Positions 25,701-38,251 of a DNA stretch of 64,000 nucleotides are shown here, one piece after another. The position numbers were made by a program, and so were the translations under genes. The stretch comes from Archegozetes longisetosus (Eukaryota; Arthropoda; Arachnida; Sarcoptiformes; Trhypochthoniidae), in NCBI GenBank assembly GCA_018873245.2, contig JAEMBT020000002.1:7972001-8036000 (forward strand), in the 5' to 3' direction. Positions within the stretch are counted from its first letter, which is position 1, and every line of letters begins with the position of its first letter. Under the pieces are notes generated by a model that did no database searches, was not told where the DNA came from, and saw only the letters and a list, made by a program, of their open reading frames with translations.

Positions 25701-28700
25701 TGTCCAACAAAATAAGAACCATGTCTTTGACTTTCAAACACGAATAATAGTTAGAGATAATGAAACTTTGAAAACCTGCTCGAAAGCAAACAAATTGAAT
25801 AAGTTTTAGAAATAGAGTTTACAAAATGAAAATATATTATGAAATCTGTTGAGTATTAGAACATGTTCCACAAGTTATGTAAATTTTTTCAAGTTTATAA
25901 ATCAATTGATTAAATTAGAATAAAAGTTTCAAATAATAGCTCAAGTTATTCTTAGCAAAAATGATCACAGACATCATATACTATTAATTATAATCTTCGC
26001 CGACATTGAGTGAAAATTCACGAATAATTTTCATTTGAATTCTAAGGAACTGAAGCTATACCAAGTTTAGATGTGTTGGTGGGCTTCAGATCCCATCTCT
26101 ACAAGTCTAGAACCCCTGAAATTTAGGACTTAAAGTCAAGCAAATTTACATTATTCTAAACTTAAGCTATAAGAGGATTTCTCAAAATCTGATCTGGAAG
26201 ATGCATTCTTGAAAATATGTTCATTTAATATCTTCTAAAATAAGCAAAGGGACATCTCCTCCCACTTAAGCGCCAGATTTTAGCGTACAAATGATTGATA
26301 CTATAATCAAGCCTAATTAATTCAGTCTAAGATTTACACGTTTTGGTTAGAAAGTTAGAAATATAATTAAATGTTAAGAAACATCAATATTGCTCAATTG
26401 CATGCAGACAAATTGTTTTGAAGATCTCATACTACTCTGTATTTATTTTAGTCTTTACGTATTCTAATTAAGATAATACTAGTGAAAAAAACCTCAACGT
26501 CCTCAATCTATTCTCATTTCAGACGATGGTAATCGAGTTTCAGTTTATCAGCTAATAAACAGTCAACAAATTTAGTCAAAAACAAAAAAAACTTCAAGTG
26601 AAAAACTGATAGTCTCTTTCGAGCTAAAGCAAAATATGGTTTTATAAGTTATGACTAAATACTCGTAAAGTTAATTGAATTTGAATTTACATTTAGGTAT
26701 TAAGGTTTGGACCAATACTGGTTTAGACAACTGAAAAAATTGCGCACATGTGAAGAATAAAATTACAATCGAGATTAATTAATAATGAAATTATTATTTT
26801 AAGTATGAGTTATCTGATACTAAATGTGAAATTTGATTAAAACTAATATCAGTCGAGATATTTTGGTACTGAATGAAAATTTTGTAATTGATTTTATGGA
26901 TTATCTTTTATATTTATGGCATATGCCATAAAATACTACAGTTATTGCCCAATAAATGTTTATATATCCACTTAATTAGATGTTTTTCAACTGTTCAATT
27001 TGAGCTTTGCTAAAATTATTAAATTAAATTCACGTTTGTTATTCAACTAATGTGTAATTTAACCCATTTGACACTGTCAAAGTTGATGCGATAGACACGA
27101 AAATCATATTAGATATCACGAAATTAGTATTTAATTACAATTAGAGAAATGTGGCTCTGACTTAAACGTTTGTTTCAATGGGCAATTCATATAAATATGA
27201 ACAGATGTAAATAGACTGAATTGAATCAATTGAGTACTATAACTATTTTGGGCGTAATTCGAAAATAAATGTCATTTTGTACTGAAGAGATCATTGATCT
27301 ATAGACCTTTTGGACTAGTTATTCAATTTTTGATAATAGTTCGTGCATTAAGTCAAAGCAATAAACGCCTTCTTATTAAACAAACTCCTAAATATGTGCA
27401 ACAAAATAAACTTGTAAATTTATAGATTTATGACAGCTCAAAATAGAAAGTTCTATCTAACATTCCACATAAATTAAGGCAGATAATTCTCAACAGTTTT
27501 TCGATTGAGCGAGATTTGATTTTCTAACAAAAATAAAATACTCGAAAAAAGAAATGCTTTAATCTTTGTTTCTGTCAAAATTATCAAATCTATATAAGAT
27601 TCACTTCAATTAGATCTGATTTGTAACAGTTCCAGTAATATAAAATAAATATAGAATAATAGCATTAAGTCCAATCGTAAATTAAGTGTGTTTATGGCAT
27701 GAGATTTAGAAAACTGCAGTTTTTGTTCATTTAAGTTATCGTAACTTGAAATCAGTGAATAAGTAGAAATGATTTTAGAGTCTTATTTGCATTTGAAACG
27801 GTCCAATAGTTAACAAATTTAGATTAGGTATTAGGTAGATTGCAATTGAATATTAATGTACTATGAAAAGTTAGAATGGACTAAATTGTTGACTCAAAAG
27901 TAGATAAGTTAGTTAAGTAATAAAATACTAGAAAAGAAAGATGAAACAAATCGATATAAAAATCAAAAACATAAATAAGTTATCAATTTGATTTTAAACG
28001 ATTGTGCGTATCATATCAATTAAGAATCGATTTGAGAGTTGCATTTTATTCTTAAAATCATACTTAAGGGTACATCTAATAACCTATAGCTGATGAGGTT
28101 CTCGATCTGGAACATAAGATATAATAAATTAGTGAGTCTCGAAAGAGGGTAAATGTTAGAAAGTCTTAGACTCGGCATATATTCGTGCACTAGAATTATG
28201 GTAAGAGCATGTTCGAACAGATGTGTTCTCTTTATGTTGCCAGTTAAGAATACTGAGGTTTACAACTATAGACATGAATAAGACTGAGGAATGGGTGCGG
28301 GCCTTGCAATTAGACTCAATGTAAGTTATAAACAGGCGTTTAATGCTGGCTTCAAATTTTCAGTCATCATTAAGAAAGTTGAAGTACCTCAACATGGCAC
28401 TGAACAAAAGCTAAAATAAGGTGCTTTTCTTTGTCAGCTGACCTCTTTTATTTAAATTAGCCCGAATGCCCAAAACTATAATTAAATTTACTATTATTAT
28501 AGTCGTTCTATCCTATAAGCAAAATGTTTAACTCTAAATCTAACTCTAAACCTAACTTTAATCCAACTCTAACCTAACTCTAACCCAACTCTAAATGTAA
28601 CTCAATTAGACTGCAAGTTAAACTTGCGACAAAGTTGCAAGTCTAAATATAAATGTTGGGATCAATGCTATACAGTACTATTTCTAATGTAATCTCAGAA

Positions 28701-29785
28701 TTGTATAGCACTCGTTGAGCGAAATCTCTGCTTCTTGTCTGAACTCTATTCGATTAATTTTTAAAATCATTCTGAAAATAATGATCATGATTTTGAAGTT
28801 TGACTAACTCAACCAGAAATGCAATTTAGATAATAAAAGCATTGATTTGTTTGGTGAAAAATAGTTAAGAAAAAAACGTTTATTTAATGTTCTAAAAGAG
28901 TGAATAGCGTTTTTTGGTGATGGTGTGACGAACTTATATTAGATAATGAGCGATATAAAGCAGGAGACAATCAATTTGATACGCAAAAGTGAAGATGCGT
29001 TGCGTCGGACGCGGAAGAGAAAAATTATAGAAATCAAAATTATTTTCGTCTACTGGAGGCAAAGCAGTTATATTTTGAAAATCTAACATAACTACAAGAA
29101 ATGCCGACTATCTCCAACTTTTGCTTTGGTTCAGTAACAACACTTAAGTACAGTTTACATTACACTGTATTGGCGTACAGATAGATATGACAACAAACGT
29201 TTCCCTCAACCAAAAGTTTGATGACCTCATTGTAAACTTATATTCTCTACTCATACAATCGTTTTCCAATACATAACGTTTTTATATATATGTACCTATC
29301 GGCAAATAATGTCTAATCTAACCCAAGTCTACGGACGATAACTTCTAGTAACTTAATATGAGTTCGTCTCATACACCAAACATGTATTAGTCGTTAGGCT
29401 TACACAATAAAGCAATTGTTCCGAATCAAATTCCCATAATCTATTTTTATGTATGTCTGCAAACTTGTAAATAGCCTTTAATACGAATTTCTATTACTGA
29501 TTGGCAAACTGCTTCAAAAGTTCAAATCCAAAATCATTAACGAAATCTAGTCTTTTATTTTTCTTATTCTATTAAATAAACTGACGCATAGATTCATATT
29601 TTTTGTTCATTGCTTCTCAACAAACGCTTTCCGAATCTTATTCAACAGATTTCAAGAACAACTTTGTCACGAATATAATTGAAGAGGACATACCGGTATT
29701 TGTTGTACATATCAAATAAGCAAGTTTTACATTTTTCGAGTCAAGCAAACACTTCCTAATACTCCCTGTATTGCATGTGCGACTC

Positions 29786-29831
<46 letters not shown>

Positions 29832-30849
29832 TCGTGAATGAGAGGGCAAAAAGAGATGTGGAGAGAGAGAGAGAGAGAGAGAGACATATACACAACCAGT
29901 TTTTTAGTTGCGATTTTTTTCGCAGTGCTAAACTGCAAACAGGCCCTACTCCATAAGCATTTTATAAATATACGATTCACAGTTTACTTTTAAACAGTAT
30001 TAACTTGACATTATCCTCAGCAAAGCCTTACATAAATGAACGTTAGGGGATGTGGGGGTCAAACCAAATGCACTGAACATACAAACTGACAAAACTGGCA
30101 TTCATCCTATACGAATATGTGAACAATTATTTTTATTTTTACCCTTATTAGCGCTCAATTTAAAAAGCATCCCATTATTTCAGTCGAGTTATTCAACTAA
30201 TGTTTTTTACTATATTGTATTTTAAAATTTGTTGTATATCCGGACTCTCACTCAATTGGAAAACCGGCTACTGATCAAACTTTTATATAATAGTATAATT
30301 GCCATTTGCACTCAAATAGTCCTCTATTGCACAACAAACTTCTACATTAGATATGTTAGATATGAAAACGTTCATTTTAATTCAGCACTATCTCTTAATT
30401 ATTCAAATTCTTCCAGTTTTCTAAATATTTAGGTTTGACTGAAGGAAAAATGATTTTTTGCTAGATTCGTTTCGAAATATACGATTTTTTCCTCAATTCT
30501 AATTTTAAGCTTATATTTATAGTTCAATTCTGTTAATTTGAATTGAGGATTGAAGGCAAAACAGCACATAAATAGATGAGTAATTAAAAGAGTGTGCGCT
30601 AAATACATAACTTAAGACTAAGAGAAGTCTGAGTGAAAATTCAAAACATGACAGACGCAGTAAAATATGCATAAAACTAGCAAAATATCAATAAAACTAA
30701 TTAACAAATACTCATTAATTCATGCCTACCTTACACTTTTCGAGTGCATCTGCAGAATGCACTTCTTTTGTGCGAAAACAGTTCTGACATTTGGTTTGGA
30801 TGAAGATATTGGGCGAAAATTTGCGACAATCCGCCTTTAGAGTAGTCAT
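19791..30849 (-). CDS. osp: Outspread/MPRIP-type PH-domain protein (short form)
   Basis: Five exons in phase: 30730-30849, 23558-23638, 22386-22603, 20836-20950 and 19791-20756, giving 499 residues. Exon 1 carries the family's conserved N-terminal cysteine motif [19 protein letters not shown]. Exons 2-4 make one PH domain: [39 protein letters not shown], a middle strand region and the closing helix [13 protein letters not shown]. Relatives bind F-actin and RhoA/myosin phosphatase and act in the cytoskeleton. The last exon is hydrophilic, Asn/Asp-rich, has a KK-A-E-V-x-T-K type repeat near residues 340-390 and ends in a coiled coil ([19 protein letters not shown]). It lacks the second PH domain and most of the coiled coil of human MPRIP, a little over 1,000 residues by recollection. 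The first intron is 7.1 kb, by far the largest here. Confidence 0.88.
21013..21136. repeat. about 20-bp imperfect tandem repeat in an Outspread intron
   Basis: Six or so degenerate units of the type caatttttgctaattttcaa run head to tail in the intron between the second and third PH-domain exons. Confidence 0.75.
25485..25555. repeat. 21-bp tandem repeat, 3.4 units, GC-richer than surroundings
   Basis: Units of the type tcgagctcaacg-tgag-cag repeat with a 21-bp period. Each contains a GAGCTC palindrome or a variant. The GC content stands out against the flanking intron. Confidence 0.85.
28529..28603. repeat. degenerate CTAAC-type simple repeat
   Basis: A run of taactctaa, cctaact and ctaaccc variants about 75 bp long. 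It resembles a decayed interstitial array related to the arthropod CCTAA telomere unit, but the unit is not uniform. Confidence 0.7.
29789..29884. repeat. two (GA)n microsatellites
   Basis: An uninterrupted GA run at 29789-29828 and a second at 29861-29884, separated by 32 bp. The overlapping open frames of Arg-Glu or Ser-Leu repeats are artefacts of the microsatellite. Confidence 0.97.
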
Positions 30850-33800
30850 AATTTTCTTATAATCTGTTTGTGCTTAAGCAGCAAAACTTTTTGTTTGAGC
30901 CTATTTTTTCTTTACTTTTTTAGGCAGACCCTCAATAATAGGCTCTGCTCTGACTGACTGTTCGGATGGTCTAAGAAAAAGGTATTTCAAATTCAATCCT
31001 ATGTTATGCGCACTTAAGTAGAGGTACTCTTGCACTGCATTTCTTGCTTAAGGCTATTGTGAGGCCGAAGATTGAAGTTTTCATAGAGAGAGTCAGAAGT
31101 GGTCTCTATCTTGTTGTTGGTTTGGATGGTTGGCATTCTCTCAACGATCAGTTCGCCACTTAAAGAACGAGCTCTATCTGACTGGCACTCACTTTAGAGT
31201 AAAATACCGTAAAATTATTAGTTCTTATAAGACTTTTTTGTTTAGTTATTGCTTTTGGAGTACAACTAACGTGAAAATGGGTTTCACATGAATGATAGCA
31301 AATCTATACTTCTTTTATCTATTATATACTCTTATGTATATTTAGATATAGGAATTACGCCCAATATATATACCAATAATTAACTATTCGTTTAGATCTA
31401 GTGCACTTTCTGGAGAGCAGAACAATTTCAAGGACTACTACTGAGACTCAGTGAGAGATGGCATGCGATCCCATCACTGTCGAGAGGAATGCCAACATTT
31501 TTCACTTAGAATAAATCTTACCAAACATCACTTCACTATTCTTAATTCTTCTTCCACTTCCAGTCACTTTCTTCTTTAGCTTCAACACCAATCAATACAC
31601 TTTTTGTTAAGATATTCTCACTTTTCCATCATATCAGTCACTTCTTATATCACTTGCTTCTCATATCTTTCACTTCGAACTGAACGAAAACTTTTATAAA
31701 CTTTCACTATAAGTCACTTCACTTTTATATGATTTAATTGTTTCAATTAATGCAATTATTATTGAGTTAAATCTTGAAAATCAGTTACTTTGAAAGTTTA
31801 GTTTTGTTTATGTAATTGAAAAGTTTGAAACATTTTTTTCAAACAAATATATTTATGCAGTTTTGAGTACTGATTAGAATTGAGAGCAGAACTCGAAACA
31901 TGCTCTCAACACATAGAGGATTCGAAATATAGCTGAGAGTAGCTTAAACTACAAATGCTTAGCTTATGTTTTGAGAACTCCTACATTTTTCATCTCAGGC
32001 CACACCACATACAACTCCGGCTTCATGTCGACTGACATCTAGTTGTCTCTTTACTCAACTTTTAATCTTTCTTCTAATTTAGTAGAAGTTTAAGCGTTAG
32101 TTTAACTTTTTTCTTTAACTTCTCTTGGAATCTAAAGTTTTTGTCCTCTATTTTTGTAAACCATGTTAATCAGCGACACTTTTATAAGTTATTGACAGAT
32201 TAAACAAAATCTAACTCAATTTGAATAGAGCCTAATTTGCCACAACAACAGAAACCAAATATAGCCAAAATCGTTTTAGTCGATCCAATCGCCAAGTTTT
32301 GACAATTATTTGCTAACGATCTGTCAAGAACGATAAAGTTGGAAACAAACTGTGATAGGATTGCAAGTAAAAAAAATATTTGGTGGGTTTGATTATTTGA
32401 CTTGTGAACTGTAATTTAATTTAAATAGATCACTTGTCTAAATATATCTAAACATATCTAAATATCACAAGTACTATTTGGTCCACTTCTTCAACTCAAA
32501 TAATAAACATGTAGACATGAACTGTCGTCAACCGAAAAACAGTTATATGTGAAAACAAATCATTAATCACAACTTAGAACACAGTCCCGACTTATATGGT
32601 TCTCCTTAGAACACTTCAGTTAAGGATATACGACACAGTTGTTAAGTATGAAGTTGCATTTTATTTGAAGTGTGATTGAGCACCTGTTTGTGCTTAAGTT
32701 TTATTAAGCTTAATTGGATATCATAGTTGTTACTCACGCTTTTCTCAATAATAATTAATTATTACATGACTGACTTAGAGTAATAGTTTCTCTTCTATTG
32801 TATGTTAAGCTCATTTGTAATTTTAAAATATGTTTGCAATCTTCATGTTTTGCTTGTTGGGGACTTGAGAGTCGGACTCTATCTGGCATCTATTTTGGAA
32901 AACTTAACTTAACTTAATTGCTCGGTTTATGACCTTAACTCTGATAGGCTTCAACTCAGACAGGCTTCAATTGTTTTTTTTATCAATAGTTTGACTCTTC
33001 AATTACTTTAATTTTCTTTTATGATTGAATAAATAGGTCAAAATAGAGAGGTGTAGAGAACTCACGAATCAGTACAGAAGTACTACAGTTCACGAATCAG
33101 TACTGAGAAATTGAGTTGATTTTTATAATGTCTGGCAATTTCAAATGATTCAGTTATGAAATTAAACCAAAAAAAGTTAATGTTGTTTCATCTAACATAA
33201 GGCTATTATTGAGAAATGTAGCATAAAGTTAGACTTCTAAAGTAAATTGAACGTTAATGTAAACGAGTTGCTCAAAAGACTAACAAATCATACATTAACT
33301 CCTATTTAGATCATAGAGTATGTTCTTAACAAAAAAGGGCTCAAGTGCTTATTATCTTTTAAAGCAATAATCTAATCCATAAACTCGATTCCAAACTATT
33401 AAGTTAACTTCTTTTGCTTATAAATAATTAATCAATTATTTGACTTGTATTTTATGTTAATTGAATTTAATTAAACATAATTGAGAATATAATAAACTTA
33501 AAGTAAACCTTAATGGGCTTATGTTTTATTTGATTGTTGATTGAACCAATTTGCTTAAAGTTCATCAAAATTCTTAAAAGCAACAAAATTTCATAGAACT
33601 TACAACAAATATGATATAATTCATAACAATTGAACTTTACTTTTTCATTAATGATAATAAGATATACGAGTTAAATGAATAGACAAATATGCTGTGATAG
33701 ACCTGATGACCCAATAACTATATTTCTCGTCTGAAACTTTCCCTAAAACTTGTAAAACAACTCATTTCATTGATAGCAATAGTATAGAAAAGATCGGATA

Positions 33801-33974
33801 TGAAATTGACTTGAATTTGAATTTTTATTCCAAAAACATGTTGTCCTCCAACATCTTCATGAGCAGAAGGATATGATTATAACTTAACTATACCTTTCAG
33901 TTTGTTGTTAATCATCACTAATATTCACTAGATTGATTAATAACTTTTATGATTTTTATTATTTTCAGTTTGTT
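30850..33974. other. intergenic between divergent Outspread and first protease homolog
   Basis: Three kilobases of AT-rich sequence between two genes that point away from each other, so it should hold both promoters. No coding exon, RNA gene or clear repeat was recognised. Confidence 0.5.
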
Positions 33975-36900
33975 ATGTCACACGACCATTTTCTGCTAGT
34001 TTTTTCGCTTGTCATCGTCTTCTTGGTCGCATATGGACAACGATTAGACATTGAAAGTAAGTCCTTAATTTAGTACTTAACATTTTAATCGCTCGTACAA
34101 ATCCTGATTAGTCTTCAGATATTAATTTTCGTTTTCGATTCAAACACGCTTCAGATATAAGTATGAGCTTTCAGAATTATCACAATCAATTAAACAAGAA
34201 TATTCTCAATCCTATTATTGATTATTGGTTTTGATCTAATGGTAGAGTATTAACGCTTTCAAAACTAAAATTATTGCCTTAGAGTGCGCATAACTCAAAC
34301 TTAGTGTAAAATTTTCTAAAAGCTGCTAGACTACCAGCAAATTCAAACTTATGACAGCTTATTTCGAAGCGTATTCAAGGATTCCAATAGATTTTGTCTA
34401 AAATCTAAATCGCAAGAAATGCATGCATTAATATTCAATTCACACCACTTGTTATAACCTTTAAGTTTGATGTAATGGCAGCAAAGTTTATGAGTTTCGC
34501 AATCCCGGAATCAAATACTATTAAATTGAATGTTTAGTAATATCGCGAATAACTTGCAACTTATGCTTAAAGAATATAAAGCGTTTCTATGGTTAGCGAT
34601 TTTATTATGTTTACACAAAAAATCTGTATTGTTATGGGCTGTGATTCATAACTTTTGAATGAAAGAATTTATTGTGTTTCTAAAGATTTAGGTTCTGTAT
34701 ATTTACCCTACAAAACATTCAAATAAATAAATCACTTTAAAAGCACTTAACAGTAACGTTAGATTTTTATTTAACTCCGAATAAATTACACTAAATGGCT
34801 CTCAATTTTCTCATTCAATATAAAAAGTTTCGGATACTACATAATAACTTTTAGAAATAGTTTTTTGCAACATTTTCTATGACTTTTTACATGATTGCCA
34901 TTGAATAATAGAAAAATAAAAAATAAGCCTTTTTGTCAATCCATCAAAAAATGAATAAATAAAATAAAAAATTCATGAAGATTAATCATAATTTAGTGTT
35001 CTAATGATGATATAAATTAGCTTTAAGTGAGTTACACGTAAGTGTTACACAACAACCTTCTTCATTTAAAAGTTGATAAAATCTCTATCCTTAATGAACA
35101 GCCCTTTAACTAATCTTTGTTGTAATACTTTACACATTTTAGCGTTTGTTTTGGGCTTTTAGAGAATTTATTTGAAAAGAGTGTAAAATATAAAGAGAAT
35201 TGAAAGAAAAAAGATAATTAATTTTCGGTCTATTAAATGTTGAAATAAAAAAATTGAGTATCAAAAAAATTGAGGCAATCCATTTTTCTTTGATGTTAAA
35301 CAAACAAAGCCCTAACAGATACACAGCAAGATAGAAATCAACTCTTTTGCAAATGTATGGAATATTGGCAATGTTTTTCTAGCGGAGGTCAACTTTATTC
35401 CTACTGTGCCTTCAGTAATGAAGGTTTGACTAAATCTCTTATTTTTTAATCTAATCTATTGACCTAAGTTTTATTCATTACTTTCTAGTTTGCTGTCTAA
35501 CGAATAGTTCTCTCAATTTGGAGGCTTTTTTACAACCTGAGAAGAAGAAGAAGAAGAAGGCTGCAGTTTGTGGAAAGAAAGAATTTGATTCTGGAATAGA
35601 AGAATATGCGGAACCTGGAGAATGGGGTTGGCATGTATGAACTTCGTGGCTTACTATCAAATCGAAAAATTGTGCAGTTTTTGCTTTAAATGCACGCTTC
35701 ACTGTATGTTGCTTTGATTAGTTGATTGTATAGGCTAAACATGTTATTCAGATAAAAAGTTAGAGCATGGTTCGTACACATTCAACAATTATCTCTATGA
35801 ATCGTATAAAACATAAATGCTATAATTAAGTTGAGTAGAGCTCTCAATCAAAAATGTTTGTTATACAGTAAGATATATATTTTAAAAAGTACATAACTTT
35901 TGGATTTGATAGTATATTCTTGCCAAGTATTGTTAAAACGAACAAATTCAACCAATATTTTATGGTAAAAAACCTGGGCTCTGAAACTGATTCTTAACTT
36001 TGAAACAGACAGCTATTTTAATTGCCAGTCAAGACTTATATATTTGCGGCGGAACATTAATTGACGAAAAATTGGTTTTGACAGCAGCTCATTGTGTCGA
36101 CGATTAGTAAGAGACGTATTTTTCACTCCAGATAACTAAAGTTTTATTATGAAAATAGCAAAAAGCCAGACTTGTTGAAAGTAAGAATTGGAGAGTATGA
36201 TGTAAGAGCCGAGAATGAACCTGAAAAACACGAGGAGTTCAGTGTAGGACAAATATTTATTCATCCAAATGTGAGTTATGTCTCGAATTGTATTTCATTC
36301 CAGTTAGAAGTGCTCATAACAATTGAACCTAGTCCATTTGAATACTTAATTTTTGAATATAAAATTGTAAATTTCAACCTTTTCAACTTATCGTTAGATG
36401 AAGTACCAGTTTGTGCACTAAATTAACTCAAAATAATTCGTTTATTACATAAATTACTGTAATTTTATACAAATTGTTGCAAGTCTCTTAGATTTGATAA
36501 GATATCTTTTGAAAAATTCAAAACTAGTTCAATAATAACACTTTGGTTAATGATATCGCTCTGATCAAACTGAAACAAACTGTAAAGAAGAAGCCGAACA
36601 TCAATATTGTGTGTCTTCCCGAAAGCGATATATTTACTGAAGAAAGACTATTAAAATCAAAATGTTTCATAACTGGTTACGGGGAGAGTCAGCGAAAGTG
36701 AGTTAAATATTATTATTTATTTGAATTATATTTTTAAATTTCAAAATACAAATGAACAAAACTGGCAGCAATAATTGTTCAAAACTAAGTATTTATTGAG
36801 TATATTACATATTTGTGAAATAACTTATATTGAGTTCAATATGTGAGGAGTTATGAAACTAAAGCACGGATATATTGAATAGAGAAGTAGAAAAGTATAC

Positions 36901-37556
36901 GAATCAGTCAATCGGCACAAAATGATCAGTGCAGACAAATTAAGGTTAAGAAGCTTAGCATTAATTACATGATATGAAGTACTCAAAGCTATTTGAAAAA
37001 GAAGAAATGATATGTTAAATATAAATAAATAGAATCTAAAGAAAAGTTAATTAATTATTTATAACTTTGTCACGAATGACTAAAAACTTGATGTTAAAAT
37101 GGATTTAGTTATTGAAACTACTAATTGAGTAATGCTTCGAATACTTGGTTAAATATAAAAATGTTATTCAGTTTTTAATTTTCTCGTAAAATAGGAGGTG
37201 ATCACTCGTATATACTTAAAGAGGTTAATGTCCCGCTTTGGAATCGTACCAAATGCGAACAATCATTAAAATTTCATTTCGGTCCTAATTATCAATTACC
37301 TAAAACAGCGATTTGTGCAGGAGATGAATCACGAGATGCTTGGTATGCATTTATTACTTCAACTAACTTTCACACTAGGTTCTTTTGTAGTGATGGTGAT
37401 GGCGGTGGCGGATTGTATTGTCAACACAACCAGCTATGGTATCACGTAGGAATCATAAGCTTTGGAATTGGTTGCGGTCGAAAAAATAGTCCAGGAGTTT
37501 ATACTAACGTTAAGTCATATTTAGATTGGATTCACAAAATAACCTCACAAGATTAA
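33975..37556 (+). CDS. clip-domain serine protease homolog 1 (non-catalytic)
   Basis: Eight exons: 33975-34056, 35331-35423, 35489-35634, 36009-36106, 36159-36270, 36528-36687, 37195-37342 and 37391-37556, coding 334 residues. A signal peptide (MSHDHFLLVFSLVIVFLVA) is followed by a short clip-like Cys region (CKCMEYWQC, then VCC), a lysine run from a GAA/AAG repeat, and an S1A trypsin fold. His (LTAAHC) and Asp (NDIALIKL) of the triad are present, but the serine motif is GDGGGG in place of GDSGGP, so it should be inactive. Such homologs act as cofactors in melanisation and Toll cascades. The exon 6 donor is uncertain: the strong site at 36698 breaks the frame, while a weak site (gtcagc at 36688) keeps it and gives the intron phase seen in homolog 2. 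Confidence 0.85.
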
Positions 37557-38251
37557 ACTTCAATCAATTAACTCATGTTTGTAAAGATTAAATATTTCTA
37601 GTTTATAATCAATTTGAACTATTTTTAAAGCAAATGTTTTCTATGTATTTTTCACTGAAATTAAATCAACACACAATTCAATTATTTGAAGTAATCGCTA
37701 GAACAGGTATGAATTTACGCAAAAATAGATACATAAAGGCTTAACGCATTGCTTATCGCAAAGAAAAGATTTGTTTATTAAGAAGGATTTGAATATGAAT
37801 TTTGCAAATCGACTGTGAAGTACATCGTATTATCGGATTAAATTGTTATAAGCAATTCAGTCAAATCTGCATAATCAATCATCAGATTACTTAACCTGGA
37901 ATGATTTATTAATAGATTTGAAACACTTGTTTGTTAACCTTCAAAAGCATATTAGGTTACCGTAACTCAGCCTAAATAAGTCTGATAGTCTTATGTCAAA
38001 ATGGTTTGAATAGTTGTCGTAAATTTAATAAGTTTATTAAAGATGAAGATAAAGATTATCAAATTTCTAATTAGATCACAATGTCAAATGGTTTAAATGC
38101 ATGTTATGAAATCGTAGTAAGTTAAGTAGAAGTTATGTAAACAATTTCTAATTAATTGTTAGATATGTCAACTTTGCTAACTAGCTATACATATTCGATC
38201 ACAAGTTGAACTTCAATGGCAATCGTGTTTGATTGGTTGAGTATATCCTTA
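37557..38251. other. convergent spacer between protease homologs 1 and 2
   Basis: AT-rich; should contain the two 3' UTRs. Nothing else recognised. Confidence 0.5.

Larger units (their letters stand above)
23639..30729. other. first intron of Outspread (7.1 kb), no nested gene seen
   Basis: Strongly AT-rich. It holds a 21-bp GC-richer satellite, a CTAAC-type repeat and two GA microsatellites (listed separately). A 44-codon ATG frame at about 28946-29080 was examined and not accepted. No nested gene, RNA gene or transposase was recognised. Confidence 0.6.

Noticed and set aside
28946-29080. 44-codon frame starting [20 protein letters not shown] inside the Outspread intron
   Set aside because: Looks somewhat protein-like but is short, has no recognisable homology and no convincing splice sites.
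29638-29980. Ser-Leu and Arg-Glu repeat open frames
   Set aside because: These are simply translations of the GA/CT microsatellites.
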